A stretch of DNA of 36,390 nucleotides from assembly GCF_001279725.1 (NCBI RefSeq), contig NZ_LGDE01000439.1:1-36390 (forward strand), in the 5' to 3' direction. The translations under genes were made by a program, and so were the position numbers. Below the pieces are notes generated by a model that did not search any database, had not been told where the DNA came from, and saw nothing but the letters and a program-made list of their open reading frames with translations. Shown here one piece after another: positions 7,134 through 13,166 of this stretch. The stretch is from Streptomyces sp. WM4235 (GTDB lineage Bacteria; Actinomycetota; Actinomycetes; Streptomycetales; Streptomycetaceae). Within the stretch, counting starts at the first letter, position 1; each line of letters begins with the position of its first letter.

Positions 7134-7408
7134 AGCCGCCCCTCGGCGTCGATCTGCCGTGCAGCGACGACGTCCGGGTCGGAGTCCACGATGATCTGCG
7201 CCTGTTCGCGGAGGTCGGCTGGGAGTTGGTCGAACGCAGCCTGGTATCGGTGATGGCTCGCGCGGTTCAGGAGATCCGTGGGCATCGAGGCGACTGCGGC
7301 CGGGCTCATGGCGCTGAGCAAGTCCCGGAAGGTGACGGCGGCCATCAGGAGTGCGACGGCAGCGGCCAAGTCGATTGCGGAGTCGTTCGCGAGGGAGTCT
7401 TGACGCAT
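7130..7408 (-). CDS. Small protein ahead of the integrase (92 aa)
   Basis: First gene of the leftward integrase operon. It begins MRQDSLANDSAIDLAAAVAL and is helical, with a conserved-looking HHRYQAAFDQLPADLREQA stretch in the second half. The ATG at 7408 lies about five bases after a TACAAT -10-like element, with no good ribosome site, so the message may be leaderless. Its TGA overlaps the integrase ATG. Family not recognised; a role in controlling or assisting integration is only a guess from position. Confidence 0.65.
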   Translation of the reverse strand: MRQDSLANDSAIDLAAAVALLMAAVTFRDLLSAMSPAAVASMPTDLLNRASHHRYQAAFDQLPADLREQAQIIVDSDPDVVAARQIDAEGRL

Positions 7409-7412
7409 GCTC

Positions 7413-7425
7413 AATTGTACCAATT
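7413..7425. promoter_or_regulatory. Palindrome over the integrase-operon promoter
   Basis: AATTG-TAC-CAATT, an A/T-rich palindrome in very GC-rich DNA, overlaps the TACAAT -10-like hexamer (complement of 7414-7419) that would start leftward transcription of the integrase operon. No convincing -35 lies 16-18 bases upstream, which suggests an activated or regulated promoter. Confidence 0.5.
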
Positions 7426-7498
7426 CTGGGCGCCGATATGGCATCTTATCTGGGCCGCAGCAGTCCAACTTGGGCCACGGCGCGTGGGGGTTGTCGCG

Positions 7499-7529
7499 AG
7501 TCCGCCGGTCTCGTCGGTGACGGCGGACT
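7499..7529. terminator. Hairpin in the divergent control region
   Basis: AGTCCGCCG and CGGCGGACT form a perfect 9-bp stem around 13 bases. It lies between the divergent integrase and regulator promoters and may insulate them from each other. Confidence 0.45.
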
Positions 7530-7551
7530 GCTCACCCACCATCGAGTGAAC

Positions 7552-7598
7552 GTAAACCGGCTTTACATCGCCCCCGGATAGGCGTAAGGTGTCTTTAC
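7552..7598 (+). promoter_or_regulatory. Rightward promoter overlapped by two copies of a 15-bp operator
   Basis: Two matching palindromes, GTAAA-CCGGC-TTTAC (7552-7566) and GTAAG-GTGTC-TTTAC (7584-7598), share the form GTAAR-N5-TTTAC and are 32 bases apart, about three helical turns. Between and within them lies a promoter: TTTACA (7563-7568), 16 bases, then TAAGGT (7585-7590). One operator covers the -35 and the other the -10. A GAGGAG ribosome site and the ATG of the DNA-binding gene at 7626 follow. Bound protein would block RNA polymerase; autoregulation by that gene's product is the natural guess. Confidence 0.7.
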
Positions 7599-7625
7599 GT
7601 CAACCCGAACGACCGAGGAGCCTCC

Positions 7626-8102
7626 ATGAAGACCTACGCCGGCATCGTCGAGCTGCTGACCTTCGAGGGTCCCGGCCTCCAGGACTACGTCACGTCGGCC
7701 GAACTGGATCAGCTCATCGACGGCACCCTCCCGCCGGCCGTCATCGCCGACCGCTACATCGAGGATCTCGTCAGCACCAATCTGGTCGCGGTCGAGGCCG
7801 ACGAGGCGTGCACCCGCACCGACCTCCTTGCCTGGATCCGCGCCGAAATCGAAGTGGCGGTCGATCAACGCCGCGAGCTCGCCCGCGAGGAAGCCCAAGA
7901 GAGCAAGCTCGAAGCCATCCGGCGGATCACCGCCATGGAGAAGCGCCTGACGGGCCTAATCCACTTCCGGAAGAGTGAACTCGTCCTCGAAGCCCGCGAA
8001 CTGGGCACCCAGAAGGCGGCCATCGCTGACGCCCTTGGCATCTCCCGCCCCACCCTGGACAAGAAGCTGACCGAGTGGACCGAGATGCGCGCCGGGGCAT
8101 AG
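7626..8102 (+). CDS. Helix-turn-helix DNA-binding protein (158 aa)
   Basis: Divergent from the integrase operon. The first 75 residues are mixed and acidic. A long charged helix (about 75-120) follows, and the C-terminus holds a helix-turn-helix, GTQKAAIADALGISRPTLDK (about residues 127-146), of the type in Fis and resolvase tails. A coiled-coil dimer with C-terminal DNA contacts is likely. The GAGGAG ribosome site lies six bases before the ATG. Its promoter is covered by two palindromic operators, and divergence from the integrase suggests a part in lysogeny control or integration. Family name not known to me; the role is inferred. Confidence 0.75.
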   Translation: MKTYAGIVELLTFEGPGLQDYVTSAELDQLIDGTLPPAVIADRYIEDLVSTNLVAVEADEACTRTDLLAWIRAEIEVAVDQRRELAREEAQESKLEAIRRITAMEKRLTGLIHFRKSELVLEARELGTQKAAIADALGISRPTLDKKLTEWTEMRAGA

Positions 8103-8108
8103 CGAAAC

Positions 8109-8134
8109 GCCCCCACCGCCGAAGCGGTGGGGGC
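8109..8134. terminator. Strong bidirectional terminator
   Basis: GCCCCCACCGC and GCGGTGGGGGC form a perfect 11-bp stem closed by a CGAA tetraloop. It lies between the rightward HTH gene and the leftward end of the late operon, so it can stop both. Confidence 0.85.
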
Positions 8135-8137
8135 TGA

Positions 8138-8437
8138 TCACTTCTTGGCGCCTGCGGAGTCCCCGAGCATCCATCGGGTGATCGCCTCGACCATGGCCGG
8201 GTCGAGCTTGGCGAGCGCCGCGATCGCCTGTTCGTCCGCACCGGCCGCAGGGATGCCGGCTTCGGCGAGGGCCTCCGTCAGTGCCGCCGCGTTGGCGGCT
8301 TCCTCCGCGGGCGGGTCGGGCGGTAGCTCGGTCGGCGGCTGGGGCTGCTCGTCGACCACGCCCATGTCGATGAGGCTGCCGATGTCCGCGAGGAGCGGCC
8401 TCGTCTGCTGGGGCACCGGCTCCGGGTCGTCGTCCAC
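8138..8437 (-). CDS. Acidic proline/alanine-rich small protein (99 aa)
   Basis: Last gene of the long leftward late operon. It starts at GTG 8437 with GGAGGG upstream. The first half is acidic and proline-rich (DEQPQPPTELPPDPPAEE); the second half is alanine-rich and helical, ending AITRWMLGDSAGAKK. Probably an extended tail plus a small helical domain. Placed after the lysis genes; function unknown. Confidence 0.6.
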   Translation of the reverse strand: MDDDPEPVPQQTRPLLADIGSLIDMGVVDEQPQPPTELPPDPPAEEAANAAALTEALAEAGIPAAGADEQAIAALAKLDPAMVEAITRWMLGDSAGAKK

Positions 8438-8451
8438 GTCGCCCTCCGTCT

Positions 8452-8805
8452 TCAGACGTCGCTGCGTGCGAGGACGCGAGCCGCACGGGCGGACATGGGT
8501 CTCGGCGCCGGCGGCTCCCCGCCCGACTTACGGATGTACGCAACGAGGTCTCTGATGCGGACCAACGCCCAGGCAATCGCCTCGTCGTTCTCAGCGATGC
8601 GTTCCTGCTGCAGCTCGGCCTTCGTCTCGCCTTGCTCGACGCGACGCTCCAGACGCTGAATGGCTTTGCCCTGCTGCTCGCTGACGGCCACGAAGTCGTC
8701 GCGCCGCTCTTGCCGGCGAGTGCGACGTGCGGCCCGGCCGGCGAAGGCACTCGCCACGGCGGTTGCGCCCGCGAGGCCGATCTGGGCCCATGTCTCAGGA
8801 TTCAT
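8452..8805 (-). CDS. Membrane-anchored coiled-coil protein of the lysis cassette (117 aa)
   Basis: An N-terminal hydrophobic segment (about residues 8-25, IGLAGATAVASAFAG) is followed by a basic stretch and a long heptad-like helix (about 35-85). The C-terminus is positively charged. The ATG at 8805 has GGAG eight bases before it and overlaps the end of the gene upstream. This layout fits an accessory lysis protein (second holin or spanin-like). Actinophages often encode such one-TM coiled-coil proteins after the holin, but no specific family is claimed. Confidence 0.65.
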   Translation of the reverse strand: MNPETWAQIGLAGATAVASAFAGRAARRTRRQERRDDFVAVSEQQGKAIQRLERRVEQGETKAELQQERIAENDEAIAWALVRIRDLVAYIRKSGGEPPAPRPMSARAARVLARSDV

Positions 8806-9229
8806 AGGGAGGCTCCGCTCGCTTGACGCGGGGCGGCTCAGACCACCCGGCGACCACAAGGACCGGGACGGTGATGACCGCCCACACGGCTGCCGCCACC
8901 CAGCCGCGGGAGGAATCCCCCGTGATCCAGGCGGCGAGGTACGAGGCCGTCCACGCCATGACCGGGAGCGGCAAGACGTAGAAGGCTGCAGCGTCACGGC
9001 CCGGCGGAGCCCACGCGGTTACAAGTGCCACCAGCCCGGCGGCGATCCAACACCATCCCCAGAATTCGAGGGGGCGGATGCTCAGCACGAGTTGCAGTCC
9101 GCGCTGGTCTGGCTGGGGCGTTACGAGCTGCCCGAATCCGTACAGCATCCAGACGAGCCCGTAGCAGGTGAGGATCGTGCCGCGGCGGCCCAGTCGTCGA
9201 CACAGCCGCCGGACCGCACGGCACCGCAT
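8795..9229 (-). CDS. Four-helix membrane protein (144 aa)
   Basis: Short arginine-rich cytoplasmic N-terminus, then about four transmembrane segments, for example ILTCYGLVWMLYGFGQLV, FWGWCWIAAGLVALVTAW, a segment near FYVLPLPVMAWTASYLAAW, and a last one near AVITVPVLVVAG. The ATG directly follows the holin stop (TAGATG), and the stop overlaps the next start. Its place in the lysis cassette suggests a membrane role in lysis or exclusion; function unknown. Confidence 0.65.
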   Translation of the reverse strand: MRCRAVRRLCRRLGRRGTILTCYGLVWMLYGFGQLVTPQPDQRGLQLVLSIRPLEFWGWCWIAAGLVALVTAWAPPGRDAAAFYVLPLPVMAWTASYLAAWITGDSSRGWVAAAVWAVITVPVLVVAGWSEPPRVKRAEPPYES

Positions 9230-9586
9230 CTACACGCTCCGGACCGGCGCCACCGCGACGGCAGGCACCGGGGCGGTGATCTGCGTGCGGTCCCACATGG
9301 CGACGATCGCGGCTGCGGCTGCGAGGACGACGGCCTGCCGCTCGGCCGACCAGTCGAGGCCGAAGCCGATCGCGAGGGCGAGGACGGCCTGGGCGAAACC
9401 GAGGACGGCGGCGCCGATCGCGTCGTGCGCGACGACGGCAAGGATGAGGCCGACGAGCGCTGCGGCGACCGCGTTGATGACGGCCTGCTGGTCGGCGGAC
9501 ACGTCCATGCCGAACGCGGCGAGGAGTTTGACGATGATGGCGACGAGGCCGAGCCAGAGCGCCGGCTCCCTGTTGAAGAGCTTCAT
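9230..9586 (-). CDS. Holin-like membrane protein (118 aa)
   Basis: About three to four hydrophobic segments: ALWLGLVAIIVKLLAAFG, a segment around AALVGLILAVVAH, one around AVLGFAQAVLALAIGFG, and one near VVLAAAAAIVAMW. These are interrupted by acidic DVSADQQAV and DWSAERQAV turns that look like internal duplication. It starts at the ATG at 9586 after an AAGGGA site, 11 bases downstream of the endolysin stop. Size and place match actinophage holins, which permeabilise the membrane to release the endolysin. Confidence 0.7.
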   Translation of the reverse strand: MKLFNREPALWLGLVAIIVKLLAAFGMDVSADQQAVINAVAAALVGLILAVVAHDAIGAAVLGFAQAVLALAIGFGLDWSAERQAVVLAAAAAIVAMWDRTQITAPVPAVAVAPVRSV

Positions 9587-9597
9587 GATGTTCCCTT

Positions 9598-10449
9598 TCA
9601 GGACTGCATGCGGGCGGCGACGTCGGCGGCCATCCGCTTGGCGATGTTGTCGGCGAGGATCGGAGACGACGCCACCTTGTCGGCGATGGCGGCGACCTGC
9701 TCGGGGGTGAGCGCGACGGGCTGCGGGGTGCCGATCTTCTGCAGGATCTGCCCGGCCTTGGCCGCGGCGTCGCCGGCCGAGGCGGCGGAGGTGCGGAGGT
9801 CGCCGTAGGCGTCCCGGTCCGCGCCGTCTCCCCGGTAGCTCCAGCCCATGTAGGGGACCAGCGCCTTGTGGAGCTCGGCGAGCTGCTTGGCCTGGGTGGC
9901 ATCCATGTCGACTTCCTCCGTGCCGTTGGCCCGAGCGACGATGCCCGGGAAGATGACGTCCTTGAACTGCTGGACCCGTGCGTCGCCGGGGCATGCGGTG
10001 CCGCCGACGGCCCAGTCGGCGTGCAGGCGGTGGTAGCCGAAGCCCGGGTCGGATGCGGTGCGGCAGATGCGCAGCGGGATGCCGTGCGTCTGGTGCAGCC
10101 ACACGCCGAGCTTGATGATCGACTCGACCTGCGCGTCGGTCCACGGGTCGGTGTGATCCAGGTTGGAGGCGCTCTCCAGCGACACCGCACCCGTGCCATC
10201 CGACCGCCGGTTCGCCAGGTAGTTGGCATCAGCGCGCGTCTCTGTGCCCACGAACTGGCCCAGCGAGCCGTCGAATCCGAGGCCGAAGTGGGACTCCAGA
10301 TTCGTCGAGTCGCGCCAGTACTCGTAGGTCCGCGTCGGCGTCCAGGGAGCGGCGATGCTGTGGAGGATGAACTGTGTCGGCCGGATTGCGGGCTGGCTGT
10401 CGCTCTCCGGCTGCAGCTCCATCCGCGTCGCGCCGGGATACCAGGCCAT
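9598..10449 (-). CDS. Endolysin: N-acetylmuramoyl-L-alanine amidase (PGRP type)
   Basis: 283-residue amidase that cuts the bond between MurNAc and the stem peptide. The PGRP-like domain covers about residues 15-165. Zinc ligands are visible as H30 (QFILHSIAA), a histidine in GYHRLHADW (140 or 143) and C153 (GTACPGDARVQ). A helical linker and an alanine-rich C-terminal segment follow, with no cell-wall-binding domain I recognise. No signal peptide, so export relies on the holin encoded next. Its start lies two bases after the stop of the gene upstream. Confidence 0.9.
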   Translation of the reverse strand: MAWYPGATRMELQPESDSQPAIRPTQFILHSIAAPWTPTRTYEYWRDSTNLESHFGLGFDGSLGQFVGTETRADANYLANRRSDGTGAVSLESASNLDHTDPWTDAQVESIIKLGVWLHQTHGIPLRICRTASDPGFGYHRLHADWAVGGTACPGDARVQQFKDVIFPGIVARANGTEEVDMDATQAKQLAELHKALVPYMGWSYRGDGADRDAYGDLRTSAASAGDAAAKAGQILQKIGTPQPVALTPEQVAAIADKVASSPILADNIAKRMAADVAARMQS

Positions 10450-10451
10450 GG

Positions 10452-10691
10452 TCACACCGGCCAGTCGAGTTCGGTCTCGGCAGTGGCCGAGCGCTTGATG
10501 GCGGTGATGCTGACGTCCAGGTCGGCTGCGAGCGCCTGTGCGAACTCCCACAGGCGGGCCTCGAACTGCGCGTTGGCGACGTCGGGGCTCTCGGGGGTGC
10601 CGATCTGGAAGCGGATCCCGCCCGTGTTGGCGCTCCACAGCTGCACCAGGTATGCGGTACCGCCCTGCTCAAGGACGGGGAATGTGGCCAT
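10452..10691 (-). CDS. Small tail-end protein (79 aa)
   Basis: Starts at the ATG at 10691 (MATFPVLEQGGTAYLVQL) and ends just before the endolysin start. It has a beta-strand first half (TGGIRFQIGTPESPD) and a helical second half (FAQALAADLDVSITAIKRS). It is placed between the tail-tip genes and the lysis genes. Family not recognised; probably a minor virion or tail-associated protein. Confidence 0.6.
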   Translation of the reverse strand: MATFPVLEQGGTAYLVQLWSANTGGIRFQIGTPESPDVANAQFEARLWEFAQALAADLDVSITAIKRSATAETELDWPV

Positions 10692-10705
10692 GACGTACTC
10701 CTGGG

Positions 10706-11380
10706 TTACGAGGTGGCGGTGGAGACGCGGTTGACGCCAAGCGATGCGGCAACGGCGGAGATCGGCGAGCCGGAGGCCTGGTTGTACCAGACCTCCAAGT
10801 ACTGACCGGGCGTCGTGCAGACGACCTGACCGGAGGCGGTGGAGGGCGCGTTGCCGGCGCTGCCGCGGGTGATGCTGTAGCGGGCGCGCACGGGCGTGCC
10901 GTTGAGGCGGATCTCCGCGCGTCCGTCGTTGGAGCCGAGGCCGCCGGGCCAGACGATCGTGCCGCTGACCGCGTAGGTTCCGACGGTCGGCAGCACGAGG
11001 CGAGTGGGGTTGCCGCCCGCCCACATGCCGGACCGGTTCGACGACTGCAGGCCCGTCCACGAGATCGCGTAGTACGTGCTCGCGTGCGCGCTGAACGTCG
11101 CGGAGTCGTTGTAGACAGACCCGGCTGGCGGCTCCATGGACTGCCAGGCGCTGCCGTCGTAGTAGTCGAACCGGTCGACGTCGACCAGCCACGAGATCAT
11201 GCCCTCGACGGGCGCATGGGCGCCGACCATTGTCGCGGTGCGGGCGCTCGCGGAGGCGAACCGCAGGATGCTCCGAGACAGGATCGGCTCGGCGATATTC
11301 ATGGCGAGGGTCTCGGCGTCCGGGACGTCGTTGCGCGTGGTGATGGACACGCCCTGGCCGTAGCCGTCCGTGGTAGACAA
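10706..11380 (-). CDS. Minor tail protein with a C1q/TNF-like C-terminal domain
   Basis: 224 residues from a TTG start at 11380, supported by GGAGG five bases upstream. The N-terminal 85 residues end in a tail-fibre-like DYYDGSAWQ element. The C-terminal 135 residues have the strand pattern of trimeric C1q/TNF-like jelly rolls: STYYAISWTGL, GTYAVSGTIVWPGG, RAEIRLNGTPVR, GQYLEVWYNQAS. Such domains cap phage fibres and bind receptors. It follows the other tail-tip genes. Fold by pattern only. Confidence 0.65.
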   Translation of the reverse strand: MSTTDGYGQGVSITTRNDVPDAETLAMNIAEPILSRSILRFASASARTATMVGAHAPVEGMISWLVDVDRFDYYDGSAWQSMEPPAGSVYNDSATFSAHASTYYAISWTGLQSSNRSGMWAGGNPTRLVLPTVGTYAVSGTIVWPGGLGSNDGRAEIRLNGTPVRARYSITRGSAGNAPSTASGQVVCTTPGQYLEVWYNQASGSPISAVAASLGVNRVSTATS

Positions 11381-11389
11381 AGCGGCCTC

Positions 11390-12079
11390 CTAGGCGATTC
11401 GGTAGGTGACTTGCAGGCCGACGTAGTCGCCGTTGCCCCAGGTGAACGGCCTGGTCGAGTTCCACTCGGCCACGGTGGAGCCGGTGGCGGAGCCAGGGCT
11501 GAGGCCCATGACGTACTGGCTGCCGGACTGAATACGGGCAGTGCCCGGGTAGTAGGCGGCTGCCGCGTCGGTGGCGATCCCGGACCCGGTCCAGTGGAAG
11601 TTCGCGTTGGCGAGAGTGGCCGCGGCGAAGGGCAGCAGCCAGCGGAATTGGCCTGTGCCGTAGGTGGTGGTGGACCCGCAGATCATGGTGATAACGACTT
11701 CGCATCGGTCGCCGATCAGGCAGTACTCGCCCGCCAGGCTGCCGTTGCCGAGGGCTGGCGCCGTGCCGGTCGTCGACCAGGTGGGAACGTAGGTCGTCCA
11801 CGACGAGCCTGTGCCCGTGCCGAGCCGGCCGTGGCAGAGGACCTGCCCGGTGCCCGACCAGGCGATGACGACCAGGTCGCCGACCTCCGGGTTGACGTAG
11901 TCCTCCATGCGGCGGGCGACGGTGCCGTCCGACATGGTGACCGTGCCGCTGCCACCGACCGAGGCGACCGTGGCGAGCCGCCAGTCCGAGCCGGGTGACT
12001 GGGCTCCTGCTGCTTGGACTTGGGCCTGGTAGGCGTCGGCGAGTTCGGCGACGAAGATCCGTGTCTGGGCCGTGCTCAC
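11390..12079 (-). CDS. Minor tail protein (229 aa)
   Basis: Starts at GTG 12079, coupled by GTGA to the stop of the split tail gene upstream, with GGAGG in place. Residues 1-95 resemble a small OB/gp5-like beta domain (TVTMSDGTVARRMEDYVNPE followed by GDLVVIAWSGTGQVLCHGRL), as in baseplate or tail-tip proteins. The rest is a beta-rich binding domain with aromatic strands (RWLLPFAAATLANANFHWTG, TWGNGDYVGLQVTYRIA) like phage fibre heads. Likely part of the tail tip or receptor-binding apparatus. Confidence 0.7.
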   Translation of the reverse strand: MSTAQTRIFVAELADAYQAQVQAAGAQSPGSDWRLATVASVGGSGTVTMSDGTVARRMEDYVNPEVGDLVVIAWSGTGQVLCHGRLGTGTGSSWTTYVPTWSTTGTAPALGNGSLAGEYCLIGDRCEVVITMICGSTTTYGTGQFRWLLPFAAATLANANFHWTGSGIATDAAAAYYPGTARIQSGSQYVMGLSPGSATGSTVAEWNSTRPFTWGNGDYVGLQVTYRIA

Positions 12080-13166
12080 GAGTCCTCCTTCGCGGAGATC
12101 GTGTGCAGCCCGAAGTCGCCGCCGACCTCCAACGAGATGCTGAAAGAGGCGACCTGGTGGATCTCCTTGAGGCCGTCCGGGTAGAGCGCGCGGATGATGT
12201 CGCCGGGCTCTAGTGCAGGGTTGGGCAGGGAGGAGACGTCCGCGGAGGCGTTCGGGGCCTGGGCCGCACGCAGCTTGAGCGTGGCGGCGGCCGTGCACTG
12301 ACCGACGGTGATGAGCGCGGAGGAGGAGTAGAAGCCGGGCCGGTGCCCGAAGGGGCCGCTCCAGTAGGTGGGACTGTCGGGGTCGTTGTCGACGACGAGC
12401 GACGACACTGGCGCGACGCTCGCCTCTGCGTTTTCCCCGCGGGCCAACACCCCGTTGTGGACGCCATCGAGGGACATGCCGCGGTCGGCCGAGATGTACA
12501 CGCCGCCCTCCCCCGCGGCGATCGTCCACACCGGTTCGACCGTCGCGGGGTCGGGAAGCTCGGCGATCCTGAAAGTCCCGTCGGCGTCGCAGTAGCACTC
12601 GGCGCCCATGACGGCCGCGATCTCCATGACCGCTGCCCACGGGTCGGCGGCTACGTCCCAAGTGCGGGCGCCGATTGGTGCGTCGATCGCCGTGCTGATG
12701 ATCTCGGCGGTGGGGAGAGTGCGCTGGATCAGGGCGGTGATCGCAGTGACGGCCTGTCCCGTGGCCCGGTAAGGGGCCGTGAACGCGTCGTCGGTTATCG
12801 CCGCCTCGAGGCTTTTCCCTGGATCGTCGCCGGCCCCTCGTCGACATCGCCGGAGATGGAGTCGACTCGGAAAATGCCGAGCGGGACCAGCTCTCGAACG
12901 CCGTCGCTGTACTGCACGCCGCGGCTGATCCGCATCGTCGCCCCGTACAGGGCGGCCTTGTCGCCGGCGGAGGTGGGGATCAGGGACGGATCTGCCACGC
13001 TCACCGTGCAGGTGCGTCGGGCCGCCGACTTGCGGTCGACGGTGACCGACCCACCCGTGTGCTCGAGGGTCTGCACCAGCCCGTCGGCTCGGTACAGGAC
13101 CACCTCCGTGACCGGGCTGTGATCGGAGGCGAGTGTCTCCAGGAAGCGGTCGCTGACCGGATACAT
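12076..13166 (-). CDS. DUF5047-type minor tail protein, read through a -1 frameshift (363 aa)
   Basis: The first frame starts at the ATG at 13166 (MYPVSDRFLETLASDH) and ends after 123 codons at 12795. It carries the DUF5047 features RRTCTVSVADPSLIPTS and RGVQYSDGVRELVPLGIFRV. The rest of the family sequence (LEAAITDDAFTAPYRATG, DVAADPWAAVMEIAAVMG) continues without stops in the -1 frame to 12076. The switch lies at codon 117-118 on G GGA AAA (12819-12813), a canonical slippery heptamer in the correct phase. Slipping yields 118 + 245 = 363 residues, about the length I expect for this family. Start abuts the stop of the CBM tail gene (TAG ATG); the end couples by GTGA to the next gene. Either programmed frameshifting or a one-base loss or error explains it. 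Confidence 0.75.
12813..12819 (-). other. Candidate -1 slippery heptamer G GGA AAA
   Basis: On the coding strand the zero-frame codons are CAG GGA AAA GCC. The heptamer GGGAAAA fits X-XXY-YYZ, and both tRNAs can re-pair one base back. The next -1 codons AGC CTC GAG rejoin the family sequence. Just downstream lies the palindrome GCCTCGAGGC, and about 35-40 bases on, a GGCCC/GGGCC stem that could stimulate slipping. The -1 product is the long form; the zero-frame product stops seven codons after the CAG. Confidence 0.6.

Noticed and set aside
12800..12812. GCCTCGAGGC palindrome as the stimulating hairpin of the 12813 frameshift
   Set aside because: As a loop-less palindrome it cannot fold as a simple hairpin and lies too close to the heptamer; the weaker GGCCC/GGGCC stem further down is the only candidate.
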